Made by a program: the position numbers and the translations under genes | Assembly (NCBI RefSeq): GCF_918797505.1 | Contig: NC_092801.1 | Location: forward strand, 15,996,001-16,060,000 | Direction: 5' to 3' | Source: Bemisia tabaci | Taxonomy: Eukaryota; Arthropoda; Insecta; Hemiptera; Aleyrodidae | DNA length: 64,000 bases | In this document: positions 1-11,424 of the stretch, piece after piece | How the letters are laid out: each line of letters opens with the position of its first letter | How positions within the stretch are numbered: position 1 is the stretch's first letter | Notes under the pieces: generated by a model | Seen by the model: the letters and a program-made list of their open reading frames with translations, nothing else | Databases searched by the model: none | Told to the model about the DNA's origin: nothing

Positions 1-232
1 TGATTTCTAATGTAACTTTGTCATTTTCCCAATCCTTTTTTTCTTTCTTTTTTTTCTTAATCCCATCATTTTTGGAAGTCGGAAAATGTCATAGTCAAAT
101 TCCGCGTTCTTGAGAATATCAAGGGAAAATATTCAAAAGTTCTGTATAAAACTCACACTGTATCTGCAGAAATTTGGCAACGCAATGATTCTTCTAGGCT
201 TGTACGTCAACACAGCAGAACAGAAGAAGAAG

Positions 233-372
233 TATAACGAAATCGCAGCCGCACTGCACGTCCGGAACTTCGTATATTGGGTTCGACACCCGCGAGATAA
301 CTATTCGCACTCCTGGGATGTGCGGGTTGCGGGCTGATTCAATTGAAGGCGTTTTCACAGGATCGAGCCGAT
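233..372. repeat. dispersed repeat with GAGATAACTATTCG core
   Basis: The core GAGATAACTATTCG, a downstream GATGTGCGGGTTGCGG and an end GATCGAGCCG recur at 5937-6078 and, more diverged, at 24433-24512. No terminal repeats are seen. A partial copy of the GTGCTGAGGAAGAACGCCG family follows at 384-445. Confidence 0.6.
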
Positions 373-809
373 TCGGGTATACTGCCGTGCTGAGGAAGAA
401 CGCCGTATGAACACTCGAGAGTTGCCAAATTTCCTTCGATAAAAAGTTTATTTTTTAGGAAAGTTATGAATATTATTCCTTTAAATTTTCACAATCGTGA
501 AACGTGAATCATCAGGTATGTACTTTACCCTTTACCCCCATTTGAAGCTATCGCGAAGAAACGATGATTAAGGAGCACCCCTCTAATCGATCCTTTTTCA
601 CAGGTTTAAATTAATCTATTAATCGCAAAGCTTGCCACGCCATTGGAGTCTTCGCTACCCTCGCCGATGCTTATTGTGCACAGCAAAAGTTAAAGTGAAC
701 ATTTCAATCGGTCATGCGATCAAATTTGCTCGAAGTTAATTCTGTCACCTCCAGCACCGATTTGACCCGTAGTCAGCTTAATTCTCAATTCGATGGCTAC
801 GGTCGAAAA

Positions 810-967
810 CAGTGGCTTGGCTTAAATGATCGATTATCGATATTTCCCCATTTGTAGCTGCGGTAAAGAATCGATTACTGAGGTGTTCATTTCAAACACC
901 CTGTCTATCGATCCTTTTCCATAGGTTCAAATGGCAGATCAATCGATACATCGACGCCACGCCAGTG
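810..967. mobile_element. hAT-like MITE, family A (CAGTGGCG ends), copy 1
   Basis: 158-bp foldback element starting CAGTGGCTTGG and ending CCACGCCAGTG. It is flanked by a perfect 8-bp direct repeat GTCGAAAA (802-809 and 968-975). The 8-bp duplication and CAGTG ends (the YARNG pattern) are typical of hAT elements. The interior shares ATCGAT-rich arms and a GGTGTTC...GAACACC core with copies at 10645, 13366 and 54095. Confidence 0.85.
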
Positions 968-1650
968 GTCGAAAAGTGCGCGTCTCCAATGTGCAGCGTT
1001 TCAAAATCTTCGATTATATTTTGTTTATGTAAATAACACCGATTAAAATATCTCCTTATAATTTTCTGTGAATATTTTCAGATGGGTGAAGAAAATCCAT
1101 GAGTACTCTGTTAAAAAATAAATAAATAAAACATGAGTAGAGCAATGTTGTAAATGGAAATACGCCTTTTTCGACCCACGCGGCTTAAATTCAAAATTTT
1201 TATAGAAGATGCAAATTTAGTTCACTCTTTTTAGAGTTTTTTTTAAAGGAGAAATTTACTGTTTACGCGATCATTTTCGAACCACTCGAAGTCCCCAACA
1301 GATCGCAGTACAATTGATAGTTCGTTGACACTTTAAAAAAGTACGTAGAGGAAAAGGAGCACCAGTAACCTAGATTTTATTTTTGCATGAATGATTGTTC
1401 GTGAAAGTTTTCCCACCTCTGTTATGTTTGCATCTTGCGATTTGTATTGTATTCTATGCTACGCTGAGTCTAATCAGTTTTTTTATATGTGTGTTACAGG
1501 TGAGAAAATTTGTTCTTTATCAAAGTTTCCTCTCGATTGGAACACGTAAGCTCATTAAATTTTTCATACTCAGTATTTCAACTTTTTTCTGATCGTTTTT
1601 TCATCGAGCCGTGACAGGTGGAAATTTCTGTCTCAAATATCTTAAGTATA
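968..1650. other. AT-rich stretch, nothing recognised
   Basis: No conserved coding sequence and no copy of the repeats found elsewhere in the window. Confidence 0.5.
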
Positions 1651-1978
1651 CAGTGTCCAGTATAAAATGTCCGTCACATAATGTCCGCTGTAAAGTGTAC
1701 AATACACACTACGTCCATCTTTAATATATTATGAATGTACAAATTATTTATGGTCATCAAGTGCCCCTGAAAAAGGAGTCTCGTCGGGCTTATGGACAGA
1801 TCCAACTCCGGACATTTTGAACCAACGATCTCGAAACTGAAGACTGGTGGTGGCCTACGAAAAAACGTAACACACATGGAGCGGTCGTTCGATAGGCGGG
1901 CGGGGAGTGGAAATGGCCAATTGCCATCTTCGTCATAAATACACGGGATCTTACGGGAGTTTTTACAATAAATGATGT

Positions 1979-2081
1979 AGCGTTGAACTTTTAATCGTAA
2001 ACTCACTTGAAGAATAGCTAATTTTAATACCCGGACACCGTGCTATTCTTCAAGTGAGTTTACGATTAAAAGTTCAACGCT
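1979..2081. repeat. perfect 40-bp inverted repeat (hairpin)
   Basis: Positions 1979-2018 are the exact reverse complement of 2042-2081, with a 23-base spacer. The outer flanks remain similar for about ten more bases. A long perfect stem of this kind suggests a recent foldback element or an RNA hairpin. Confidence 0.85.
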
Positions 2082-2119
2082 AAATCATTACAGTCAGGAT
2101 TGCGATTTTAGGAAGTAGG

Positions 2120-2256
2120 CAAAACTTGGTTTCGTCTATTTAAGTGTATGAAAAACAATCGATTTATATTGAAGCACGCTATCTTATCCAGTATCGACTG
2201 TTTGGAATGCATTTTAATGGAGGAAACCCAATGTTGCCAACCTACACGACGAAACA
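2120..2256. repeat. foldback repeat family F (AAACAATCGAT), copy
   Basis: Partly palindromic repeat with TATGTAAAACAATCGAT and TTGCCAA near each end. Related copies lie near 5268, 5766, 12262, 16620, 55866 and 57180. Confidence 0.55.
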
Positions 2257-2539
2257 TTATTGGGGATGAAGAGGTTCACAACCTCTCAAACGAAGGGATA
2301 GGGTTTTCTACGGTTTCACCACACCAACGGGGGCTATTCTCCACAGCATTCCATCACGAACCGTTACTTAGTATGATTTTATCTTTTCCATTGCACGCAA
2401 CAGCAATTACCTACTCAGTTAACTTTTCGTATCAGGGTTGCTAATCCTTATTCTTGTGACCGCAACGCCTGTTGCTCACTCAACACTTCTGATGCACAAT
2501 ACTTAAAAGTGTGCGGCTACGGGTAGTCACGCGCCTTAT

Positions 2540-2679
2540 TTGGACTGCATTTTGCAATTTGGAACTATAAATTCTGGCTCTTCTGGAAAAACACGTATGT
2601 GCGTAGGGAAACTAATGGCACATACGTTCTTTTTAAACCGGGCTAGAATTTATAGTTCCAAATTGCAAAATGTAGTCCG
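2540..2679. mobile_element. MITE family D (TTGGACTGCATTTTGC ends), intact copy
   Basis: About 140 bp with long inverted ends TGGACTGCATTTTGCAATTT and their complement. This uninterrupted copy shows the pre-insertion state of the family D copy at 23494, which carries a family C insertion. Other copies are at 29163-29309 and, diverged and repeated, at 27536-27925. Confidence 0.8.
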
Positions 2680-2763
2680 TTTATGAATAGACTTCCGTCT
2701 ATTTTCGTCCGCCGGCTCATTCTTACAATTGATAGAATATACGAATCCATAGACAAGTGAGAC

Positions 2764-3003
2764 GACGCACAGTGGGATCGAGTCAATATAGGAGAGGTCG
2801 GACAAAATTTGGAAACTTCAAACGCCTAAAACTCCATTTATACAAAACTTTGAGGCTTTAAAAGTGGTCCCATTGGTTTTTTCGTGAAATTTTCTTCTAC
2901 GTGCACCCCTTAAAATGTAAAATTTGACGAAATAAACATCCTTGCTGTTTTAGTCAAAAATTTCATGTCCGACCTCTCTGATTGACCCGATCCATCGTGC
3001 GAC
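2764..3003. mobile_element. foldback MITE with GAGAGGTCGGACA arms
   Basis: Imperfect inverted ends of about 45 bp: GGATCGAGTCAAT plus GAGAGGTCGGACA on the left and the complement near 2960-3003 on the right. No clear target duplication. Confidence 0.65.
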
Positions 3004-3017
3004 GGGGAAATGAAGCG

Positions 3018-3200
3018 ATCCTATTGGTGGAAGCGGATGGTTGCAACTGGCAGAGGAGGCAAAAAATACACAGACTAACATCAACCCTCGAGGGATATCA
3101 TAGTTAGTCGGTTAGTAGTTACCCATCATTTTCCCCTTAATCTATAACAAACAATAAGATCGCTCCAGTGTCGTCTTTGTCAATCGCTTTGTCTATCATT
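3018..3200. repeat. family G repeat (GACAAAG / TAGTCTAT), partial copy
   Basis: Shares GATCCTATTGGTGGAAGCGG and CATTTTCCCCTTA with complete copies at 46403-46648 and 61713-61970. A shorter piece lies at 6630-6735. Confidence 0.6.
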
Positions 3201-3417
3201 TTTTTTATTAGTTCGCGTGTAGATTGCCAAGACCAATCACCTCGGACGAAGTTACCAAGCAGAAATAAAGCGAATATTTCTAGTTGGTGGTCTGCTTTGC
3301 GATGTATTGATTGATCTGCCATTCATTTAAACCTACACTGACCCAAAACCTACCCAACACCTACCCAAAAAATCGAGGAAATTTGCAAGAAATTACATTG
3401 ACTAGTTTTTCAAAAAT

Positions 3418-4110
3418 GAAATGAAAAAGATCGATAGGAACTCTGCAGTGTCGCACAGGGAGATTCGTGAATTCTTACTTGGGCTATCGATATGCAAATA
3501 AAGTGAAGAGAATTCGTTTGATTTTGGATAGTTTTTTTTTATTTTTTATCAGAGTAAATGATAAATAGTCCAGACAGAGTGTACCTATGCAAAAAACTTG
3601 AAAATCCCACGTCGAAAAGTGCTACACCAGTTCGAATGATGTAGGTAAACGGTGCGCGGTGCGGTCGGTGCGGAAGGCATGTTAGCGCCTGCAAGACTGC
3701 ATGAATACTTCGCGCATTGCGCGTTCTCCCCGGCATGCGGCAGCGCGGCCGCGCGCGCTGTTAGTGCCTGCAAGACCGCGAGGATACTTTACGCATTGCG
3801 CGTACGCCACGGTACGCGTTTTAGTCGTCGCGTCTCCCCGTTTCCCGTCCTATTTCGTTTAAATGTAAACCACGGGCAACACTGCCGTGATAGCGAAGAG
3901 AGCAGTAAGTGCAAGAATGAACTTTTGAGAAAACGGGCTCAGAAGCTTTTGATCGGACAATTTTATTGAAAGAAGCCTCCGTTCTTTGTCAAATTGCCCT
4001 TAATCGTCCGAAAGACTCCTAGAAATCGTTTGGATGATTAAAAATCGTCTGATATTATTTCATTCACATAAAACGGGTATTCTTCGTTTTCATGTTAGGC
4101 TATATTAAAT
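3418..4110. repeat. duplicated GC-rich block, copy 1
   Basis: About 0.65 kb also present at 14003-14660. It contains a GC-rich part with two copies of a TGCAAGACTGCATGA...GCGCATTGCGCG unit, then a module with GCCGTGATAGCGAAGAGAGC that also occurs alone at 4570-4681 and, inverted, near 21035-21136. The GC-rich units match the tandem units inside the hAT element at 54973 in the opposite orientation. Confidence 0.75.
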
Positions 4111-4681
4111 TCTCGTCATAAAATTCCACCAAGTTTTGAAAAATATGAAACATATTTTCAGGGGCCGGGTATGCAACACGCACTATAACAAACGCCGACA
4201 AGCAAACACCATTTGTCTTTCTTTCAATTTTCCATTTAATTTCGATTTTTTTTTCAATAGCTTTCATATTCTTCTAACATTTCATGAAATTTTTCACATG
4301 GAATAACAAGATGTCACTTTTCACGAAAAATTGGAACCCTGGTCGCGCAGTGCGTAGCTGGCGAAATCGGGATTTTTGTTTTATTTTCACGGCAGCAACG
4401 CTGGAAGGCTGTCTGGAGCGGAGGCACAGCCTGAGCTGAGAGCCGTCACTTCGTCAATCTACCGCTCCTCATTTAAAAGCTCTTAGCCACTTGAATGCGT
4501 CAGCGGGGTCTTCATCTTGCCGTGTTGCCGGGCGAAAATAAGAAAAAAGATTTTCCGGATAGAATATTTCTGCCGTGATAGCGAAGAGAGCCGTAACTGC
4601 AAGAATGAAGTTCTGAGAAAACGGGCTCAGAAGCTTGTGACCGGAACATTTTATTGAAAGAAGCCTCCGTTCTTTGTCAAA

Positions 4682-5060
4682 TCTGAGGCCAAAATGGAGG
4701 GGATATCCCGCCCTACCCTGAGAGCCCACCTCTGCATTAAAACAAACTCTCCATGCACAGATAGGGAGCAAATACATCAGCAGGGTTGCCGTGTTTTCAG
4801 TATTGGAGTCCCCAAATGAAGTGGCAGCCCTGTCGCAATGTATTTGCTCCCTATCTTTGCATGGAGAGTTTGTTTTGATGTAGAGGTGGACTCTCAGGGT
4901 AGGGTGAGATATCCCCGGCCATTTTGGCCTCACTTTAAGAGCTTTTTTGAACTTGGGAGTTGATTTCAGAGAAAACCAGTGGCACCATCGTGTTTCTCGC
5001 GAACTTTTACATAAGAAACAACAGTCAAATCGCAAATCCCTCACACTTGCAACATCTCCA
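4682..5060. mobile_element. MITE family B, left-truncated copy
   Basis: Matches the right three-quarters of family B, including the internal pair of arms around GATAGGGAGCAAATACAT, and ends CATCTCCA followed by TT. The left terminus is missing and is replaced by the GATAGCGAAGAGAG module. A long reverse-strand open frame across this region is a by-product of the repeat. Confidence 0.8.
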
Positions 5061-5270
5061 TTGGCCGATTCAGGAAGTCGGCAACATTGCTTTCTCTCCA
5101 TTTGAACGAGTGGATCTAAATCGCTTTTCGAAGAGGCCAGATGCTCCGACAAGAATCGATCATTCAACACATTCAGAAGCTCTGAAGACGATTCCCGTTT
5201 CATTAGAAACAATTGGTAACGTAAGAATGCTCTCACGGTCTTTTACGTTGAGACAGCAGGCATTGGCGAT

Positions 5271-5351
5271 TCTTGAAACTTGGCAACTCTGTTTTACTGT
5301 TTAAATGTATGTAAAACAATCGATCTTTGGTGAGGCAGCGTTCCTCACCTA
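5271..5351. repeat. family F piece, left of nested insertion
   Basis: 81 bases that are repeated almost exactly at 5766-5846 on the other side of the GGTAAAATTACC element. Confidence 0.8.
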
Positions 5352-5765
5352 TACTGAAAAAAATCTCGGTGTATTTACTAAGAAAAGGGTAAAATTACCG
5401 AGAATTCAGGGTTCTATTTGATCCCAGTTTTTTCTTGGTAAAATTACCATTTATGGAATTGGTAATTTTACCGAGAAATCTCGGTAAAATTATTGACCTT
5501 CTCGGTAATTTTACTGGACCCCGGTAGAAACGCCAATATTTTTTATCGACTGCGGTAGAATTACCGAGATAAAACGGCAAAGTTACCGGGAATCGATTAC
5601 CAATAAAAGTGGTATTCTTACCTGAAAAAAAAACAGTAAAAATACCGGTTTTTAGCTAAGCTTACCAGTCTGTCTTGGTAAAATTACCAATAAATGGTAA
5701 AAAAAAGTGAGATGGTAAAGGTACCAACGGACCTTGGTAGAAACGCCGAGAATTTTTTTTCAGTG
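5352..5765. mobile_element. MITE with GGTAAAATTACC-saturated body, CACTG-type ends
   Basis: 414 bp bounded by ACTGAAAAAAATCTCGG and CCGAGAATTTTTTTTCAGTG. Nearly the whole body is built from GGTAA, ATTACC and TTACCGAG words. A related degenerate stretch lies at 9297-9660. The CACTG end suggests the CACTA/Mirage/Chapaev group. No clear 2-bp duplication is visible. Confidence 0.75.
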
Positions 5766-5920
5766 TTCTTGAAACTTGGCAACTCTGTTTTACTGTTTAA
5801 ATGTATGTAAAACAATCGATTTTTGGCGAGGCAGCGTTCTTCATCTAAAATCGAATTTATAACGGATTTAAACGGAGGAAAGACAGTGTTACCAACTTTC
5901 AAGAATCGTTGCTGACAGCA
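5766..5920. repeat. family F copy, right of nested insertion
   Basis: Foldback copy that restarts the same sequence found at 5271-5351 and then continues to its own inverted arm. Followed at 5937-6078 by the GAGATAACTATTCG repeat. Confidence 0.7.
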
Positions 5921-6078
5921 GAACTGAAGATTAACGAAATCGCAGTTGCGCCGTAGCGAAAGTCCGCACGGCAATATCGTATGTTAGGTTCGAACTCGGC
6001 GAGATAACTATTCGTACTCCTGGGATGTGCGGGTTGCGGCTCGACTCAATTGAAGGCGTTTTCACCGGATCGAGCCGT

Positions 6079-7134
6079 TAAACTGCTTATTTGAAGAAGG
6101 GCGAACAATTAAATTTTCGAACATTGAGTTTTCGATGGAACCAATCTTAAATCAGATTTCAGAAATCTGAACTCGGGGGAGTTAATTTTGAATCAGTGGA
6201 AGAGGTCAAACAAGCCGTCCACTCTTTCATCCCCGGTCAGCTGAAAGACTTCCATGCGCGTGGTATCCAAAAGTTGTTCTCTTAGTCTCAGTATCAGACC
6301 TGCTTGGATCGAGCTGGTTATGTGGAGTAGTGAGGTAAACCCCTTATTCTACAAAAACTTCTTTGATTTTTCGTCAGTGATGAACGACTGAGGCTTTGGC
6401 AGAGAAGCTCTCCTCCTGTCGCGGACTTCAAATCTCCGCGGATCCGGCGGGAGCGTCGAGCAGCTCGGCGGGTTCAAACCGCTCGCGTTCGGCCACACAT
6501 GGTCCGATTTTGTTGCGGTTTGTTTTGTTGAAGTCAGTATATTCGGAGAAAGATTCTGAGCCCAAGGTTTTTTAAAATTGGTCCATTATTATTGATTTTA
6601 GAGAGGGGGGATACTTACTTATCGAACGCCCCTTGTAATAGACTAACTGACAGCAACTCACGAGAGACCCTAGTTAGTCCAGCATTTTCTCCCTTAGTCT
6701 ACACGAATCATCATAGACAAAGCGATTGCCAAATTCGATTTCAAGAATCAGCCTGCAGCGCAAGCAGGGTTCGTTTATGCCAGTGGCGTGGCTTCATTTG
6801 CGATACATCGATTGATCTGCCATTTCAAACTATGGAAAATGATCGATGAATAATGTGTTTTCAACGAACACCTTAATGATCTATTCTTTGTCATAGCTTC
6901 AAACGGGTGAAATATCGAAAATTGCTTATTCTTGTCTCTCCACTGGTATATGCCCTCAACAGGGGCATGAGGCTTCTAAATATGAGATATTTTCGATTGA
7001 TTGTCACTCGAGCGAATTTCGTGAATTGAATAAATAATAATTGGATCACTGATCGGTGATTAAAAGGTGCTAATCAATTCATTATGAATCGAATCGATAC
7101 TCGTGTAACATTTCTTTGGCGTCGCACGCGTGGG
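6079..7134. other. mixed stretch with partial repeats
   Basis: No gene seen. It holds a family G fragment (6630-6735) and a one-ended family A copy starting CAGTGGCGTGGC near 6780. The rest is unrecognised. Confidence 0.5.
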
Positions 7135-7841
7135 GGTGGTTTCACGATAACTGGAATAGTTTTGTCGCCCCACAACAGACAACACTTTTTCGGGTATAGT
7201 TAGTAGTAATGATAATCACTCGAATTTTTTTGCATTAATCTACACAGGGTTACGCGTTATAACGCTTTTCAAAGATTTATCGCTATACTTCTCAATTTTA
7301 ATATATAGCCCTGGATAGACGATCAAATTCCCGAACCAATTCCGATCAAAGTAGCATCAAAGTGTCGGGAGTCATCAGTCTTAAACTCATTAATTTGCTT
7401 CATTTTAAAATGAAAACTTGGCAGAAATGTTTCCTGTGGCAGGAAATGATGAATGGGGGCACTCCATCCTGATCTTACTTTGAACAAATAAGTGCGGCCC
7501 GTCAAAATTTGATGGTAGATGGTGACCACCAGCCATCAGCATGTCTACTTTGATCGGAATTGGTTCGGAATTCGATCGTCTATCCAAGGCTTATAAATGG
7601 TCGAAAATGTGCTGTCTGTTACGCTGACTTTTTACCGCGTAACAGACAACACATTTTCGGAATTTACATGATATTAATTGAGAAGTAGAGCAATAAATCA
7701 TTAGGTACCGTTATAATACGTGACCCTTTGAAGATTAATGCGAAAAAATTCGAGTGATTATCATTACTACTGAAAATATTACCGAAAAATGCGTTGTCTG
7801 TTGTGGGCGACAAAACTATTCCAGTTATCGTGAAACCACCC
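7135..7841. mobile_element. large foldback element with about 200-bp arms
   Basis: Left arm 7135-7350 and right arm 7546-7841 are inverted copies, sharing GGTGGTTTCACGATAACTGG and GACAAAACTATTCCAGTTAT-type sequence. The right arm carries an extra small palindrome around 7600-7660. The centre has no open frame I recognise. Confidence 0.75.
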
Positions 7842-8175
7842 GTGGCAACCCTGACAACGCAGCACTTTAAGCTGAGCATCATTAATTTAATCGATTTCTC
7901 ACTTCTCCCTCCCGCCGCAGTCCGCACTCTCACAGCCTTTAAAACTTCATAAATTTGGACTCGGCGGGAGAAACTCGTTTTTTTATATCTATTCTCTTAA
8001 AGAGAAGTTCTTCAGTTTCATTCATTCGAGTCTGCGTCACAAAAACTTATTGTTAGTTTCGGACATTGGCGTGGCGTATTTTGCGATATATAGATTGATC
8101 TACCATGGTAATCAGTAGGATCCAATGCACGAAGCGGTTTCCCTACTGTTTTCTGTAAATTGTACATATATTTGT

Positions 8176-9168
8176 GTCGCAGGCAAAGAGTGAAATCAGG
8201 CATTTTGTCAAATGCCTAGGCAGATAGCTATATTTTGAGCGTCTACAAAATTTTGTGAATTTATGGCGGAGAGCTCACGAGTTTTCAATATTTGTGGAAA
8301 AATATCTCATCAAACCTCGGACTCTTTTTGTCTCTTCCTCTTAAATTGCTTCTCATATTTTTAAATGTTGAAATCCTAAAAATGCTGTATTCCCAGACAT
8401 GCTGAAAATTCAAAGATAAGTGTCTACTCAGGAGCTAAAAATCGTTTGAAATACCATTTTGTGGTGCAAATTTTTACTGAGAATTTTCTCTTACGGGGTC
8501 AATTAATTATTTTGTATAAAATTAGGAAAAGAATCAGAATGGACCACTAAACAAGGTACGAATTTTAGCATTCCGATACATGTTTTTTAACCAGAATTTC
8601 ACGTAGAGCACGATTTGCGCAACGAAAACTAATGAAACACACTCCAAACGAAGATATTAATGTTTTTATTTCACATTGGTTACGAGGAAGTTGAACTGCC
8701 CGCTCACAAGAAACTCAAAGCTCTACGTGCGTCAAATCGCGCACTACAACGGTTTCAGCAAGCTTCTCAATCGAGCAATGTTCATTTCCTACCATGTGTT
8801 GTTCAAACTATGAGCAATTTGCTACAGCTGAGCCAAAGCGTCAAGATTGAGGTTGCCAGATTTTTATATCGCAGAGACTGTCATGATAACGTTTAGCGCA
8901 CGATGTGAATCACGCAGAGCATATTGAGTTTTCATGAGCGGGTGGTTTGAATTCACGCATCAAGAATCATTAAATATCTTCGTAAGGAGTTAATTGCGGT
9001 AATTTTTGTTGTGCGCAACATGCTCTACGTGAAATTTTAGTTACGAAACATGTATCAGAATACTGAAATTCGTACCGTGTCAAGTGGTCCATTTCAATTT
9101 TAGCCAGAATATTTGACTATTTGCCTAGGCATTTGACAAAATGCCTGATTTTACTATTTGCCTGCGAC
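8176..9168. mobile_element. foldback element interrupted by family C
   Basis: Inverted ends GTCGCAGGCAAA and AAATCAGGCATTTTGTCAAA at 8176-8228, with complements at 9118-9168. The family C MITE 8540-9091 sits inside. Confidence 0.7.
8540..9091. mobile_element. MITE family C (TGGACCACTA ends), copy 1
   Basis: 552 bp from TGGACCACTAAACAAGGTAC to its inverted end AAGTGGTCCA. The left flank ends AA and the right flank begins TT. Open frames inside are short and are shared with other copies. Confidence 0.9.
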
Positions 9169-9296
9169 ATGTACACACACTGTATTTTAATATTTGTAAT
9201 TTTCAGACGTAAACATTTTATCAAAATAAAAAGATGGAAAAGGGGGTAATAATCCCAATCGCTTTCGCCTACCTACGCCACAAATGATTCCATCTG

Positions 9297-9660
9297 CACT
9301 CCGAAATATAAAGTCAAGCCCGTTTTTACCAAGCCGTTGGTACCTTTACCATCTCACTTTTTTTTTACAAAATATTGCAGTAATTTTACCGATGACAGAA
9401 TGCAGTCAAAGCTTACCGTCAAGAAACCTGGCTATACTTTACCGTTTTTTGCAGGTATATGGCACGAGTACCACTTTGATTGGTAATCAATTCTCAGGTA
9501 ACTTGGCCTATATTATCTCGATAATTCTACCACAGTCGATGAAAAAATATTGACGTTTTCTATTAAGTCCGTACGAGAACTTACCGAAAGTTCAATAATT
9601 TGCGAGATTTTTCGTAAAATTACCAAGCCTAAATCGGTGCAATTTTTCCAGAAAATGATC
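9297..9660. repeat. degenerate GGTAA/TTACC element
   Basis: Diverged relative of 5352-5765, with scattered TTACCGA, GGTAAC and TACCAAG words. Ends are not clear. Confidence 0.5.
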
Positions 9661-9990
9661 TAGGATCAATAGTAAGTCCTGCAATTGCGTTGGTGATAAC
9701 CGTCTTATGGACCCCCTTCTCCTCAAAACAAAACAAGCACCGAGATTTTTGGTCCTACCTCTCCAGTGCGGCAATGCTATAAGTATGGCTAAACTCTGGC
9801 AGCGTTACACGTTCGCCGAATGAAACGAGTCTGCGGCGAAAATTCCCACCGAGTTCCCGCTCGCTGGCGAGGGAATCAAAACTCCTTATTCTCCGGCAAT
9901 AATACCGGCTCTGGCAAATAATTGACGCGTGATAGCATAGCGAGAAACAAATCAATGCTCGAAGCGAGTTCCGTTGAGCTGTATCCTTCT

Positions 9991-10009
9991 CCCCCCCCCC
10001 CCCCCCCCC
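9991..10009. repeat. poly-C run of 19
   Basis: Uninterrupted cytosines, a likely assembly or sequencing length hot spot. Confidence 0.95.
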
Positions 10010-10220
10010 TCGCTGCCTCCACAGAGCATTACGACCTGAGAGCCTCGCGGAAAGGCCGGTCGTTATCATTGCTCCTACTGCGCCTTCATTCCTCGGCGAT
10101 ACTAAAACAACTCCGCCGTGTCGGAGCGGTCGTATATCGTGGGCGCGAACCCAGAGGCCCTCGACCAAAGCGGATATTGACTTACTCACAATCAGTGTTT
10201 TTCCCGCTCCACGGTCCACT

Positions 10221-10626
10221 AGAGTACCTATATTGAGAGAGTATGGCCACCGGGCCCCATGGAGAGGCTTAGGACCCAAAAATGGCGGTGCTTTGTTTTG
10301 GTTTTTGTGGATGGGAGGGGGGTCATTGCCAACTTTTGACGGTTATCACCAACCGCACTTGCTGCCAACCTTACTACATCTAAGATAATTTTTCTCAAAA
10401 ATTGCACACGATTAGCCTTGAAAATATGTAAAGATGTCGCAATATTGCATTTGAGTAAATTTCTCGTTACGATAAGCAAAGAAAACTACATTTTGAGTCA
10501 TTTTGCATTACATTAATTTATGGCGTCCGCCATTTTTGGGTCCTAAGGGCTCCATTTAGCCTAAGATGGCTGAGCCAATCAGAGGTGGTAACCCCAGTGG
10601 CCATACTCTCTCAATATAGGTACTCT
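10221..10626. mobile_element. Mutator-like MITE with 10-bp target duplication
   Basis: 406 bp with 30-bp perfect inverted ends beginning AGAGTACCTATATTGAGAG. It is flanked by the perfect direct repeat ACGGTCCACT at 10211-10220 and 10627-10636. TSD length and long TIRs fit the Mutator (MULE) superfamily, which duplicates 8-11 bp. A second inverted pair, CTTAGGACCCAAAAATGGCG, lies inside. Confidence 0.85.
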
Positions 10627-10644
10627 ACGGTCCACTGTATTGAG

Positions 10645-10809
10645 CAGTGGCGTGGCGTGAATTGCGATACATCGATTGTTATGCCATTTAAAACTATGGT
10701 AAAAAATCGATTATTAAGGTGTTCGCTGCGAGCACCCTGTTTATCGATATTTTTCCATAGGTTTAGATGGCATAACAATCGATATATCGCAAAGCACGCC
10801 ACGCCACTG
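10645..10809. mobile_element. hAT-like MITE, family A, copy 2
   Basis: 165 bp, CAGTGGCGTGGCGTG to CACGCCACGCCACTG, flanked by the perfect 8-bp duplication GTATTGAG (10637-10644 and 10810-10817). It lies directly beside the Mutator-like element's target duplication. Confidence 0.92.
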
Positions 10810-10884
10810 GTATTGAGGGTTATCGAAAGAGCATTTCTAACTTGTGATGAAAAAGTATGACAAATATTGCCTCAGGATTACCAA

Positions 10885-11388
10885 TGGAGATGTTGCATGT
10901 GTGAGGAATTTGCGATTTGACTGATGATTCTTATGTAAAAGTTCGCGAGAAACACGATGGTGCCACTGGTTTTCTCTGAAATCAACTCCAAGCTCAAAAA
11001 AAGCTCTCAAAGTTGAGGCCAAAATGGAGGGGATATCCCACGCTATCCTGAGAGTCCACCTCTACATCAAGACAAACTCTCCATGCAAAGATAGGGAGCA
11101 AGTACATTAGCAGTGATGCCGTGTTTTCAATTTTAGAGTCCCCAAATAAAGTGGCAACCCTGTCAATGTATTTGCTCCCTATCTTTGCATGGAGAGTTTG
11201 TCTTGATGTAGAGGTGGACTCTGAGGATAGCGTGGGATATCTCCTCCATTTTGGCCTCAACCTGAGAGCTTTTTTTGAACTTGGGAGTTGATTTCAGAGA
11301 AAACCAGTGGCACCATCGTGTTTCTCGCGAACTTTTACGTAAGAATCAACATTCAAATCGCAAACACCTCACACATGCAACATTTCCA
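10885..11388. mobile_element. MITE family B (TGGAGATGTTGCATG ends), full copy
   Basis: 504 bp foldback with ends TGGAGATGTTGCATGTGTGA and the complement ending TTTCCA. The left flank is CCAA and the right flank TTGG. A second inverted pair sits around the centre (GATAGGGAGCAA...). Confidence 0.9.
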
Positions 11389-11424
11389 TTGGTAAACGAG
11401 AATATTTTCAGAATCGATTTTTGG

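Noticed and set aside
4469..5236. 255-codon open frame on the minus strand
   Set aside because: It spans a family B MITE and the GATAGCGAAGAGAG module. Pieces of the same translation recur wherever family B occurs, and no domain is recognisable.
8660..8896. 78-codon frame resembling a small protein
   Set aside because: Lies wholly inside a family C MITE and is disrupted in the other copies.
9755..10279. 174-codon minus-strand frame with a Gly-rich stretch
   Set aside because: It crosses the C19 run and the edge of the Mutator-like element, with no family resemblance.
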